From an uncultured Bacteroides sp. (GTDB lineage Bacteria > Bacteroidota > Bacteroidia > Bacteroidales > Bacteroidaceae): a DNA stretch of 64,000 nucleotides. Each line of letters starts with the position of its first letter. Within the stretch, counting starts at the first letter, position 1. Positions 18,027-26,212 of the stretch are shown in pieces. The stretch covers positions 372,001 to 436,000 of the forward strand of contig NZ_OY787466.1 of the NCBI RefSeq assembly GCF_963678845.1, in the 5' to 3' direction. The notes below the pieces were generated by a model. It saw nothing but the letters and a program-made list of their open reading frames with translations. It was not told where the DNA came from and did no database searches. Made by a program: the position numbers and the translations under genes.

Positions 18027-19319
18027 ATGAAACAAGAATTTATTAACCGACGTGAATTTTTAAGAAATCTTGGAATTGCGGGTGCAGGAGCTGTATTGGC
18101 TACAAGTCCTTGGTTGTCTGCTTTTTCGGAAGTAAAGTTAACAGGTAAAGAAAAATGTCGTTTGGGAGTTATCGGGACTGGATCACGCGGACAGTTTCAT
18201 ATTGGCTTTCTATTGAAGAACTTAAAGGTAGAGATCGTTGCACTATGCGATATTTATCGTTCGTCAATTGAAGAGGCTCATAAACTTATCCCTTCTGCTA
18301 AAGTTTATGATGACTACCGAAAGTTATTGGAAGATAAAACAGTTGATGCTGTTCTAGTGGCAACTCCCTTGAATACTCATTACAGAATTGTGATGGATGC
18401 GCTTGATGCAGGGAAACATGTGCTTTGTGAGAAATGTATTGGCTACAGTATCGAAGAATGCCACAAGATGTATAAACGCCATAAGGAGACTGGCCTTATT
18501 TTCTTTACTGGACAACAACGTCTTTTCGATCCGCGCTATATAAAGGCTATGGAAATGATTCATCATGGCGTATTTGGAGAAATCAATTCTATTCGCACCT
18601 TTTGGAATAGAAATGGAGATTGGAGAAGACCTGTTCCCTCGCCTGAGCTGGAACACCTCATCAACTGGAGATTGTATCGCGAATCTTCCAAAGGGCTAAT
18701 GACTGAACTTGCTTGTCATCAACTACAAATAGGTAGTTGGGCTTTGCGCAAACTCCCTGAAAAAGTTATGGGACACGGTGCTATAACCTTCTGGAAAGAC
18801 GGCAGAGAGGTATATGATAATATTAGTTGTATATACGTCTTTGACGATGGTGTGAAAATGACATTTGATTCTGTTACTTCTAACAAATTTTATGGACTGG
18901 AAGAACAAATAATGGGTAATTTGGGAACTGTGGAGCCTGAACGTGGTAAATATTTCTTTGAGAATGTTTCTCCTGCGCCGGGATTTTTACAGATGGTAAA
19001 CGACTTCGAAAACAAACTTTTTGGTTCACTTCCTTTTGCAGGAACGAGTTGGGCTCCAGAAACTGCAAACGTGAACAATGGTGAGTATATACTTGGCGAA
19101 CGTCCAAATACGGATGGAACCTCGCTCTTATTGGATGCTTTTGTGGAAGCTGTCATCACTCGTCGACAGCCTACTCGGATTGCAGAAGAAGGCTACTACG
19201 CAAGTGTTCTTTGCTTGTTAGGACATCAAGCTATTGAAGAAGGACGCATTCTTTCTTTCCCTGATGAATACAAGATTGATTATTTGAACCATAAACCTCA
19301 AACACTACTTGGAGTATGA
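18027..19319 (+). CDS. Tat-exported Gfo/Idh/MocA-family oxidoreductase (first copy)
   Basis: 430 residues. The N-terminus has a twin-arginine signal (NRREFLRNLGIAGAGAVLAT). A Rossmann fold begins at about residue 50 with LGVIGTGSRGQFH, followed by VDAVLVATPLNTHY, and the C-terminal alpha/beta substrate domain contains KGLMTELACHQLQI. The family's usual EKP motif reads EKC here (Glu135-Lys136-Cys137), so the lysine is kept but the proline is lost. Tat export implies folding with bound NAD(P) before reaching the periplasm. Family members oxidise sugars, often at C3, or act as NAD-dependent glycosidases. The stop overlaps the next start (ATGA), which suggests translational coupling to the small membrane protein. 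The substrate is unknown. Confidence 0.9.
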   Translation: MKQEFINRREFLRNLGIAGAGAVLATSPWLSAFSEVKLTGKEKCRLGVIGTGSRGQFHIGFLLKNLKVEIVALCDIYRSSIEEAHKLIPSAKVYDDYRKLLEDKTVDAVLVATPLNTHYRIVMDALDAGKHVLCEKCIGYSIEECHKMYKRHKETGLIFFTGQQRLFDPRYIKAMEMIHHGVFGEINSIRTFWNRNGDWRRPVPSPELEHLINWRLYRESSKGLMTELACHQLQIGSWALRKLPEKVMGHGAITFWKDGREVYDNISCIYVFDDGVKMTFDSVTSNKFYGLEEQIMGNLGTVEPERGKYFFENVSPAPGFLQMVNDFENKLFGSLPFAGTSWAPETANVNNGEYILGERPNTDGTSLLLDAFVEAVITRRQPTRIAEEGYYASVLCLLGHQAIEEGRILSFPDEYKIDYLNHKPQTLLGV

Positions 19320-19552
19320 AAGATACCTTTATAACAGCTCAAAGAAAAAAATATGAGTTAATAACATTTCTGGTATGCTTTTTGGTGGCCAATCTTGCCA
19401 ATATTTATGCGATTATAGCTTATCATACCCCAGTTCTCGAACTAATAACTTCTATCTTGTATGTATTTATTTTTGCTGTTGCACTCTACATCTTCTGGTG
19501 TTTAATACGACTGCTTAAATATGGATTGAGGATATTATTTTCAAAAAAATGA
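19316..19552 (+). CDS. Small two-helix membrane protein of unknown function
   Basis: 78 residues with two predicted membrane helices (about 14-37 and 42-67), a short loop around YHTPVLE and a basic C-terminus (LLKYGLRILFSKK). The start overlaps the preceding oxidoreductase stop by 4 bases and the ApbE-like gene begins 18 bases after its stop, so it is embedded in that unit. I do not recognise the family. Position suggests a membrane partner, possibly an anchor or electron-transfer helper, for the flanking redox proteins. That is inference only. Confidence 0.8.
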   Translation: MKDTFITAQRKKYELITFLVCFLVANLANIYAIIAYHTPVLELITSILYVFIFAVALYIFWCLIRLLKYGLRILFSKK

Positions 19553-19570
19553 GAATGAAATGTTGACTGA

Positions 19571-20455
19571 ATGAAAAACGATACTATACAACACCTGACA
19601 AAGTCAATGAGTAACGGTAGCCAGTTACTATACTCATGGTTTACTTCGATGCACACACGTGTTGACATTCTATTATACAGACAAGATGAAAATAATATTC
19701 AGCTTGAAATAGCTAATTTGATATATAACGAATTAAAGCGATTGGAACAGCTTGCTAACTTCTATGATGACAGCGAACTCTCGCGAATTAATACTGAAGC
19801 AGCTAAGCATCCGGTTACAGTCAGTCCTGAACTTTTTGAAATTCTCTCTTTCTGTTTATCTGCGCATAAACGTACATTTGGTTGTTTCGATATTGCAATC
19901 CATTCCGATAATTATAATAAGGAAACTATCCACGCTATAAGCATGTCAGCTGAAGATCGAACAATTTCTTTCAGTCGGCCAGGTGTACGAATAAATCTGT
20001 CCGGTTGCCTAAAAGGGTATGCTTTAGAACGAGTACGAAGTATTTTGAATAATAACGGGCAGGAAAACGCTTTGATTAATTTGGGTAACAGTTCAGTTCT
20101 TGCCTTGGGTAATCACCCATATGGTGAAGGCTGGAAAGTAGGTTTCGGAAATGGAATGACTTGCAACTCGGGAGAAAGAGAAGTGTGGCTCTTTAATGAA
20201 TGTTTAACCACTTCAGGTAATGATTCAGAAGAACGGAAACATATCATCGATCCATGCAATGGTAAACCTGTTGAAGGACATCGTCAAGTAGCCGTCGCTA
20301 CGAATAGCGGGATGGAAGGTGAAATCTTATCTACTGCTTTATTTGTCGCTCTTATTGATCAGAGAGAGGAGTTACTAAAAAGTTTCTCACCTCGCTGGGT
20401 TCAGCATCTTTTTGTGAATAAATACATTTCTAGAGGAAAAAATACTTATGTGTAA
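19571..20455 (+). CDS. ApbE-like FAD:protein FMN transferase without a signal peptide
   Basis: 294 residues. ApbE-type features in order: YDDSELSRIN (the usual D-x-S-D-x-S-R-I-N region), a glycine/lysine motif SGCLKGYALERV (Lys148), NLGNSSVLALG followed by WKVGFGN, TTSGNDSEE, HIIDPCNGKPV (His224) and a C-terminal EGEILSTALFVA, where Asp is more usual than Glu. Family members bind FAD and Mg and attach FMN to Thr/Ser of extracytoplasmic target proteins. Unlike most, this protein shows no signal peptide or lipobox, and I see no target with the flavinylation motif in the window. It may act in the cytosol or use flavin differently. It sits between two exported oxidoreductases, 18 bases after the small membrane protein. 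Confidence 0.85.
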   Translation: MKNDTIQHLTKSMSNGSQLLYSWFTSMHTRVDILLYRQDENNIQLEIANLIYNELKRLEQLANFYDDSELSRINTEAAKHPVTVSPELFEILSFCLSAHKRTFGCFDIAIHSDNYNKETIHAISMSAEDRTISFSRPGVRINLSGCLKGYALERVRSILNNNGQENALINLGNSSVLALGNHPYGEGWKVGFGNGMTCNSGEREVWLFNECLTTSGNDSEERKHIIDPCNGKPVEGHRQVAVATNSGMEGEILSTALFVALIDQREELLKSFSPRWVQHLFVNKYISRGKNTYV

Positions 20456-20508
20456 AAGCAATAATGTTAACCTCGAAAAACATAATATTAACTAATCAAT
20501 GAAAAACT

Positions 20509-21933
20509 ATGGTATCCAGAAGAGATTTTCTCAAGACTATGACAATTGCATCAGCTGGGTTGGCAGTAGGCTCTAACGGGTTGCTTAAGGCTGCCTCCTT
20601 GAATGTTGGGCAAAAACCAAAGATGAAAGCTAAAGTAAAGATAGCTTATGTAGGTATTGGTAACAGAGGCGAACAAGTTATAGGAGAGTTTGCTCGAACA
20701 GGAATGATTGAAGTAGTTGCACTCTGTGATGTGGACATGGGTGCTAAACACACGCAGAAGGTGATCGGCATGTATCCTAAAGCAAAACAATTCCGGGATT
20801 TCCGACAGATGTTTGATAAAGCGGGAAACGAGTTTGATGCAGTAGTCATAGCTACACCTGATCATTCACATTTTCCCATCAGTATGCTGGCTTTGGCATC
20901 AGGCAAGCATGTATATGTAGAAAAACCTTTGGCACGTACTTTCTATGAGGCAGAGTTACTGATGCAAGCTGCGCGCCGACATCCAGAATTGGCAACACAA
21001 GTGGGAAATCAGGGACATTCCGAAGCCAATTATTTCCAATTTAAAGCATGGATGGACGCGGGTATCATCAAAGATGTTACAGCTGTCACAGCTCATATGA
21101 ATAACGTTCGTCGTTGGCATAAATGGGACTCTAATATCTACAAACTGCCTGAAGCCCAATCTATCCCGAAAGATATGGATTGGAATACATGGCTCGGAGC
21201 TGTTCCATATCATGAATACAACGAAAAATATCATCAGGGCGAATGGCGTTGTTGGTATGATTTTGGCATGGGAACTTTAGGTGATTGGGGTGCACATATT
21301 CTTGATACTGTACACGAGTTTCTCGAACTTGGTTTGCCGTATGAAGTGTCAATGTTGTATGAGAAGGGACATAATGATTATTTCTATCCTTACTCGTCCA
21401 CTATCCTGTTCCGCTTCCCGCAACGTAAAGGAATGCCACCCGTAGATATCACTTGGTATGACGGACTAGATAATTTGCCGCCTATTCCTCCAGGATACGG
21501 TGTATCAGGCCTTGATCCCAACATTCCTAAAACAAATCAGGGAGATGCGCCTGCCACACAACTTAATCCTGGGAAAATAATCTATACAAAGGACTTAATA
21601 TTTAAAGGAGGAAGCCATGGAAGCACGCTGTCAATCATTCCTGAAGAAAAAGCAAGAGAGATGGCAGATAAATTACCTGTAGTACCCAAAAGCCCTTCCA
21701 ATCATTTTGAAAATTTCTTGTTAGCTTGTAACGGCATAGAGAAAACACGTTCATCGTTCGAAATTAATGGTGTGTTGAGCCAGGTATTCTCACTCGGTGT
21801 TATGGCACAACGTCTCAATACCCAGTTGTTCTTTGATAGTCGTACTAAACAAATTACTAACAATCAATTTGCTAATGCTATGTTAACAGGAATCCCTCCA
21901 CGAAATGGTTGGGAAGAATTTTATAAATTGTAA
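20509..21933 (+). CDS. Tat-exported Gfo/Idh/MocA-family oxidoreductase (second copy)
   Basis: 474 residues with a Tat signal (SRRDFLKTMTIASAGLAVGS). The nucleotide-binding fold begins with KIAYVGIGNRGEQVIGEF, then VVIATPDHSHF and the canonical EKP motif (VEKPLA, Glu138-Lys139-Pro140). The C-terminal domain has WRCWYDFGMGTLGDWGAHILD, common in the longer exported members found in polysaccharide loci. It is likely periplasmic and carries NAD(P) tightly. It is distinct from the copy at 18027 (longer, with an intact EKP), so the two probably act on different positions or substrates, or in opposite redox directions. It is followed after 37 bases by GH105. Confidence 0.92.
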   Translation: MVSRRDFLKTMTIASAGLAVGSNGLLKAASLNVGQKPKMKAKVKIAYVGIGNRGEQVIGEFARTGMIEVVALCDVDMGAKHTQKVIGMYPKAKQFRDFRQMFDKAGNEFDAVVIATPDHSHFPISMLALASGKHVYVEKPLARTFYEAELLMQAARRHPELATQVGNQGHSEANYFQFKAWMDAGIIKDVTAVTAHMNNVRRWHKWDSNIYKLPEAQSIPKDMDWNTWLGAVPYHEYNEKYHQGEWRCWYDFGMGTLGDWGAHILDTVHEFLELGLPYEVSMLYEKGHNDYFYPYSSTILFRFPQRKGMPPVDITWYDGLDNLPPIPPGYGVSGLDPNIPKTNQGDAPATQLNPGKIIYTKDLIFKGGSHGSTLSIIPEEKAREMADKLPVVPKSPSNHFENFLLACNGIEKTRSSFEINGVLSQVFSLGVMAQRLNTQLFFDSRTKQITNNQFANAMLTGIPPRNGWEEFYKL

Positions 21934-21970
21934 TAATTATTTTTGATTCTATATTATAAAAATCGCTATT

Positions 21971-23077
21971 ATGTGTAAGAAAGTACTTGTGTTATTATCA
22001 CTATTTATCCCTTTTCAGTTCTTATTTGCTCAAACTAATATACTGACCGATTTTCCGAAAGGGTGCACCCCCCAAGAAGTAGGTAAACGATTGGCGTATC
22101 ATTTTGTAGATGGAAAGCATATGCTTCATGCCGGGAAATGGATAAGTTATCCAGAAACTTTTAATTGGAGTGGAGCCCTTAAATTTGGTGCAATAACAAA
22201 AGACAAAAAACTTGTTAAGCTTCTGCAAGATAAATTTGAGCCTTTGTTTACAACAGAAAAGGCATTGTTACCCATTATGAATCATGTTGATTTGAATATG
22301 TTTGGAAGTTTGCCTTTGGAAATGTATCGAGTAACAAAAGATAAACGATATATGGATTTAGGACTCCCTTATGCTGAAACCCAATGGGAAGTTCCTGAAA
22401 ATGCAAATCCAGAACAAAAGGCTTGGGCTGAAAAAGGTTATTCCTGGGAAACACGTTTATGGATTGATGACATGTATATGATCACTATTGTACAAACTCA
22501 AGCTTATAAAGTGACCAAAGATCGCAAATTTATTGATAGAGCAGCAAAAGAAATGGCACATTATCTGGATGAGTTACAACGTCCGAATGGTCTTTTTTAT
22601 CATGCTCCTGATGTGCCGTTCTATTGGGGCCGGGGAAATGGATGGATGGCTGCTGGTATGGCAGAGCTGCTTCAGTGCTTACCTAAAGATAGCAAAGATC
22701 GCCCTCGTATCCTGAAAGGTTATCAAGCAATGATGAAAAGTTTGAAGAATTATCAAAATTCAAATGGTTTATGGAATCAGTTGATTAATGAGTCGGATTG
22801 CTGGTCAGAAACATCTGGATCGGCTATGTTTACTTTTGCACTTATTAAAGGAGTAAAAAATGGCTGGCTAGATGCAAAAGAATATGCTCCTGTTGTTCGA
22901 AAAGCCTGGATAGCTTTAGTTTCATATATCAACGATCGTGATGAAGTAACAGAGGTTTGTGTTGGCACAAATAAGAAGAATGACAAACAGTACTATTATG
23001 ATCGTACTCGTCATGCAGGCGATTATCACGGGCAGGCTCCATATCTATGGTGCGCTGTCGCTCTTTTAGAAAAGTAA
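21971..23077 (+). CDS. GH105/GH88-type unsaturated uronyl hydrolase
   Basis: 368 residues with a signal peptide (MCKKVLVLLSLFIPFQFLFA). An (alpha/alpha)6 barrel: WIDDMYM (Asp166/Asp167, catalytic-region Asp), FYWGRGNGWMAAGMAELL, CWSETSGSAMFTFALIKG, VKNGWLDAKEY and GQAPYLWCAVALL at the end. These are typical GH105 landmarks. Such enzymes hydrate and release 4,5-unsaturated galacturonic or glucuronic acid left by polysaccharide lyases. I saw no polysaccharide lyase in the window, so the unsaturated ends would come from elsewhere, or the enzyme may act on another unsaturated product. A dead homologue lies at 7739-8185. Confidence 0.92.
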   Translation: MCKKVLVLLSLFIPFQFLFAQTNILTDFPKGCTPQEVGKRLAYHFVDGKHMLHAGKWISYPETFNWSGALKFGAITKDKKLVKLLQDKFEPLFTTEKALLPIMNHVDLNMFGSLPLEMYRVTKDKRYMDLGLPYAETQWEVPENANPEQKAWAEKGYSWETRLWIDDMYMITIVQTQAYKVTKDRKFIDRAAKEMAHYLDELQRPNGLFYHAPDVPFYWGRGNGWMAAGMAELLQCLPKDSKDRPRILKGYQAMMKSLKNYQNSNGLWNQLINESDCWSETSGSAMFTFALIKGVKNGWLDAKEYAPVVRKAWIALVSYINDRDEVTEVCVGTNKKNDKQYYYDRTRHAGDYHGQAPYLWCAVALLEK

Positions 23078-23123
23078 GAGTGTAAGCTACAACTATAAAT
23101 TACATTATTAGAAATAAAAGGAT

Positions 23124-24473
23124 ATGAAGAATTTATTTTTATCGATTTTACTTTTATTTTGTGTTGCCTCTTTGTCGGCACAAAACTGGGAACCTCTTTT
23201 CAATGGCAAAAACCTGAAAGGATGGCAAAAACTGAATGGAAAAGCGGAGTATAAAGTTGTAGGTGATGCCATTGTAGGTATACCTAAGATGGGATCTTCC
23301 AATACTTTTCTGGCAACTACTAAGAACTATGGAGACTTTATTCTTGAGTTTGATTTTAAAGTAGATAATGAATTAAACTCAGGAGTACAATTCCGTAGCG
23401 AGAGTAAAAAGGAATATCAAAATGGCCGTGTACATGGCTATCAATTCGAAATAGATCCGTCATCCCGTGCCTGGTCGGGCGGTATATATGATGAGGCGCG
23501 TCGCAATTGGATATATCCTTTGACACAGAATCCGTCTGCAAAGACAGCTTTTAAAAATAACGAATGGAATAGAGCCCGTATTGAGGCCTTCGGTAATTCT
23601 ATACGTATATGGATTAACGGTGTTCCATGTGCTAATATTTGGGATAATATGACTCCGACTGGCTTCATTGCTTTGCAGGTGCATTCCATCAATAATGCTT
23701 CGTTTGAGAATAAATGTGTAAGCTGGAAGAACATTCGTATTTGCACTGAAAATGTAGCTTCTTATTTGACTCCTGAAACAAATGAGGCACCTGAAATTAA
23801 TCTTATCGTTAATACGCTTTCTTCACGCGAAGCAAAAGATGGATGGGCTTTGCTTTGGGATGGCAAGACAAGTAATGGGTGGAAAGGAGCTAAGCTTTCT
23901 ACTTTTCCGGCAAAAGGTTGGATCATGGAAAACGGAATTTTGAAAGTAATGAAGAGCGGAGGAGCAGAATCTGCTAATGGTGGTGACATTGTGACTACTC
24001 GTAAATACAAGAATTTTATTCTGAAAGTCGATTTTAAGATTACTGAAGGAGCAAATAGTGGGGTTAAATATTTCGTTAATCCTGATTTGAATAAAGGAGA
24101 CGGCTCTGCTATTGGTTGTGAGTTTCAAATACTCGATGATGAAAAGCATCCTGACGCAAAACTTGGTGTAAAAGGTAACAGAAAATTAGGATCATTATAT
24201 GATCTTATTCCTGCTCCTGAAAATAAACCTTTTAACAAAGGAGAATTCAATACAGCCACTATTATAGTAAAAGGTAATCATGTGGAACATTGGTTGAATG
24301 GAGTAAAACTTATAGAATACACACGTAATAATGAAATGTGGAATGCTTTGGTTGCTTATAGCAAATATAAGAATTGGCCTGATTTCGGAAATCTTGCAGA
24401 AGGCAATATTCTCTTACAAGATCACGGAAATGAAGTTTGGTTTAGTAATATAAAGATTAAGGAACTTAAGTAG
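23124..24473 (+). CDS. Tandem DUF1080 (3-keto-disaccharide hydrolase family) protein
   Basis: 449 residues with a signal peptide ending LSAQ. Two jelly-roll DUF1080 domains sit in tandem. The first (about 22-205) has WEPLFNGKNLKGW, FILEFDFKVDNELNSGVQFR, HGYQFEIDPS and GFIALQVHS. The second (about 230-448) has WALLWDGKTSNGWKGA, FILKVDFKITEGANSGVKYF, IGCEFQILDDE and LLQDHGNEVWFSNIKIK. The family is linked to hydrolysis or elimination of 3-keto-glycosides made by Gfo/Idh/MocA oxidoreductases. Finding it just downstream of two such enzymes and GH105 supports a joint oxidation-then-cleavage route. Tandem domains may serve two steps or one catalytic and one binding role. A terminator follows. Confidence 0.92.
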   Translation: MKNLFLSILLLFCVASLSAQNWEPLFNGKNLKGWQKLNGKAEYKVVGDAIVGIPKMGSSNTFLATTKNYGDFILEFDFKVDNELNSGVQFRSESKKEYQNGRVHGYQFEIDPSSRAWSGGIYDEARRNWIYPLTQNPSAKTAFKNNEWNRARIEAFGNSIRIWINGVPCANIWDNMTPTGFIALQVHSINNASFENKCVSWKNIRICTENVASYLTPETNEAPEINLIVNTLSSREAKDGWALLWDGKTSNGWKGAKLSTFPAKGWIMENGILKVMKSGGAESANGGDIVTTRKYKNFILKVDFKITEGANSGVKYFVNPDLNKGDGSAIGCEFQILDDEKHPDAKLGVKGNRKLGSLYDLIPAPENKPFNKGEFNTATIIVKGNHVEHWLNGVKLIEYTRNNEMWNALVAYSKYKNWPDFGNLAEGNILLQDHGNEVWFSNIKIKELK

Positions 24474-24487
24474 AAACATCTTAATGG

Positions 24488-24515
24488 AAGGCATGTAACT
24501 AAAAAAACATGCCTT
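24488..24515 (+). terminator. Terminator after the DUF1080 gene
   Basis: AAGGCATGT and ACATGCCTT form a hairpin followed by TCTGTTTTTT, 15 bases after the stop. It ends, or partly ends, the oxidoreductase-GH105-DUF1080 transcript. Confidence 0.8.
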
Positions 24516-24559
24516 TCTGTTTTTTATAAATGCAGATACAATTCATACTTTAACTACAT

Positions 24560-26200
24560 ATGATGGTAATTCGTTATAGCAAGAATGTGTTTACGACAAT
24601 AATAATGCTTGTCTGTTTATTATTAACATCCTGTTCTTCATTCAGGAATATCAATAATAAAGATCAAGATGTCAAATCCAACCGATACGTCGGTAATAAC
24701 AATACTCAGGTAGATATTTGTATCTATGGTGCTACACCTGCAGGTATTATGGCAGCTTATACAGCTAAAAAGAAAGGAAAGTCTGTGATTCTAATAGAAC
24801 CAAGTAATAGAATTGGCGGATTAACAGCAGGCGGACTAGGGTGGACGGATATTGGAAATAAAAGTATCATTAGAGGCTATGCCCTTCAATTTTATAATCG
24901 AATAGGTCGGTCTTATGGAGAAAATGAGCCCAAGTTTACTTTTGAACCTAAAGTAGCGTTGGCAACTTTCAAAGGATTTCTCGAGGAAGCCGGAATAACA
25001 GATGTATTATACCAATATCGTATTATTAATGTTCAAAAGAGAGGAAATGAGATTACCAGAATAAGCCTGGAAGATTCTAATCTACCTCTCAATAAGACCA
25101 GGAAAACGGTGTCAGCAAAAATATTTCTGGATTGCAGTTATGAAGGAGATTTGATGGCCAAAGCAGGCGTCTCTTATACAGTTGGCCGGGAAGCAAACTC
25201 ACAATATGGTGAAACTGGTAATGGTGTCCAAATGAATCAAAAACACCAGTTTCCAGATGGGGTAGATCCATACAAAATAAAAGGTAATCCATCCAGTGGA
25301 TTGCTCTATGGAATACTTTCTGAACCAATTGGAAAAACAGGAGCTGGTGATAAACATGTTCAATCCTACAATTTCCGAATTACCCTAACCAATGATGAGA
25401 ACAACAGAATACCGATAACCCGCCCTGAAAATTATGATTCAACAAAATATGAACTGCTGCTACGTCTGAAAGAAGTCTCACCATGGAAAACGTACAAAGA
25501 TTGTTTAAAATGGGATATGATGCCGAATCATAAATGTGATATCAATAACCAGGGAGGTTTTTCTACAGACATGATTGGAGATAGCTGGAATTATCCGGAA
25601 GCTTCTTATGAAGATCGTGAGAAGATATATAATAATCATCTTGATTATACAAAAGGTCTGTTATACTTCATGTGGACGGATAATCGGATTCCGGCAAATA
25701 TCCGTAGTGAACTACAAAAATGGGGATATCCAAGAGATGAGTATGAAGACAATGAACATTTCACACCCCAGTTATATATCCGTGAATCAAGGAGAATGGT
25801 TGGTAGAATGGTAATGACACAGCAGTACTGCGAAAACACAAAAGTTGCAGATGATCTGATTGCATGGGCTGCATATACTATGGATTCACATAACTGTGGA
25901 CGATATGTCGTAAATGGGATGGTAAAAAATGAGGGGGATGTTCAAATCTATCTGAAAGATTCCTATAATGTTTCTTACAGGGCTATTACGCCTCAGGAAA
26001 CAGAAGCTAGAAATCTTTTGGTTCCCGTTTGCTTGTCGGCATCACATATAGCCTATGGATCTATTCGGATGGAACCTGTTTTTATGGTACTCGGACAAAC
26101 TTCAGCCATTGCAGCTTGTCAAGCAATTGATCGGTTTGATAACTGTGTTCAAAAAGTGAATTCGCATCAAGTAATCAGAGAATTTGAACAAATGAAATAA
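24560..26200 (+). CDS. FAD-dependent oxidoreductase lipoprotein
   Basis: 546 residues with a lipobox (LLTSC). A Rossmann FAD-binding motif VDICIYGATPAGIMAAYTA is followed by ViLIEPSNRIGGLTAGGLG, the start of the FAD_oxidored (PF12831-type) family. DCSYEGDLMAKAGVSYTVGRE and IRESRRMVGRMVMTQQ are also family landmarks, as is the C-terminal IAYGSIRMEPVFMVLGQTSAIAA. It is likely anchored in the periplasm or outer membrane. In polysaccharide loci such proteins accompany Gfo/Idh/MocA and DUF1080 genes, but no specific reaction is established for this one. It comes after a terminator and is 12 bases from GH2, so it may have its own promoter. Confidence 0.88.
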   Translation: MMVIRYSKNVFTTIIMLVCLLLTSCSSFRNINNKDQDVKSNRYVGNNNTQVDICIYGATPAGIMAAYTAKKKGKSVILIEPSNRIGGLTAGGLGWTDIGNKSIIRGYALQFYNRIGRSYGENEPKFTFEPKVALATFKGFLEEAGITDVLYQYRIINVQKRGNEITRISLEDSNLPLNKTRKTVSAKIFLDCSYEGDLMAKAGVSYTVGREANSQYGETGNGVQMNQKHQFPDGVDPYKIKGNPSSGLLYGILSEPIGKTGAGDKHVQSYNFRITLTNDENNRIPITRPENYDSTKYELLLRLKEVSPWKTYKDCLKWDMMPNHKCDINNQGGFSTDMIGDSWNYPEASYEDREKIYNNHLDYTKGLLYFMWTDNRIPANIRSELQKWGYPRDEYEDNEHFTPQLYIRESRRMVGRMVMTQQYCENTKVADDLIAWAAYTMDSHNCGRYVVNGMVKNEGDVQIYLKDSYNVSYRAITPQETEARNLLVPVCLSASHIAYGSIRMEPVFMVLGQTSAIAACQAIDRFDNCVQKVNSHQVIREFEQMK

Positions 26201-26212
26201 TAAAAGACTTAT

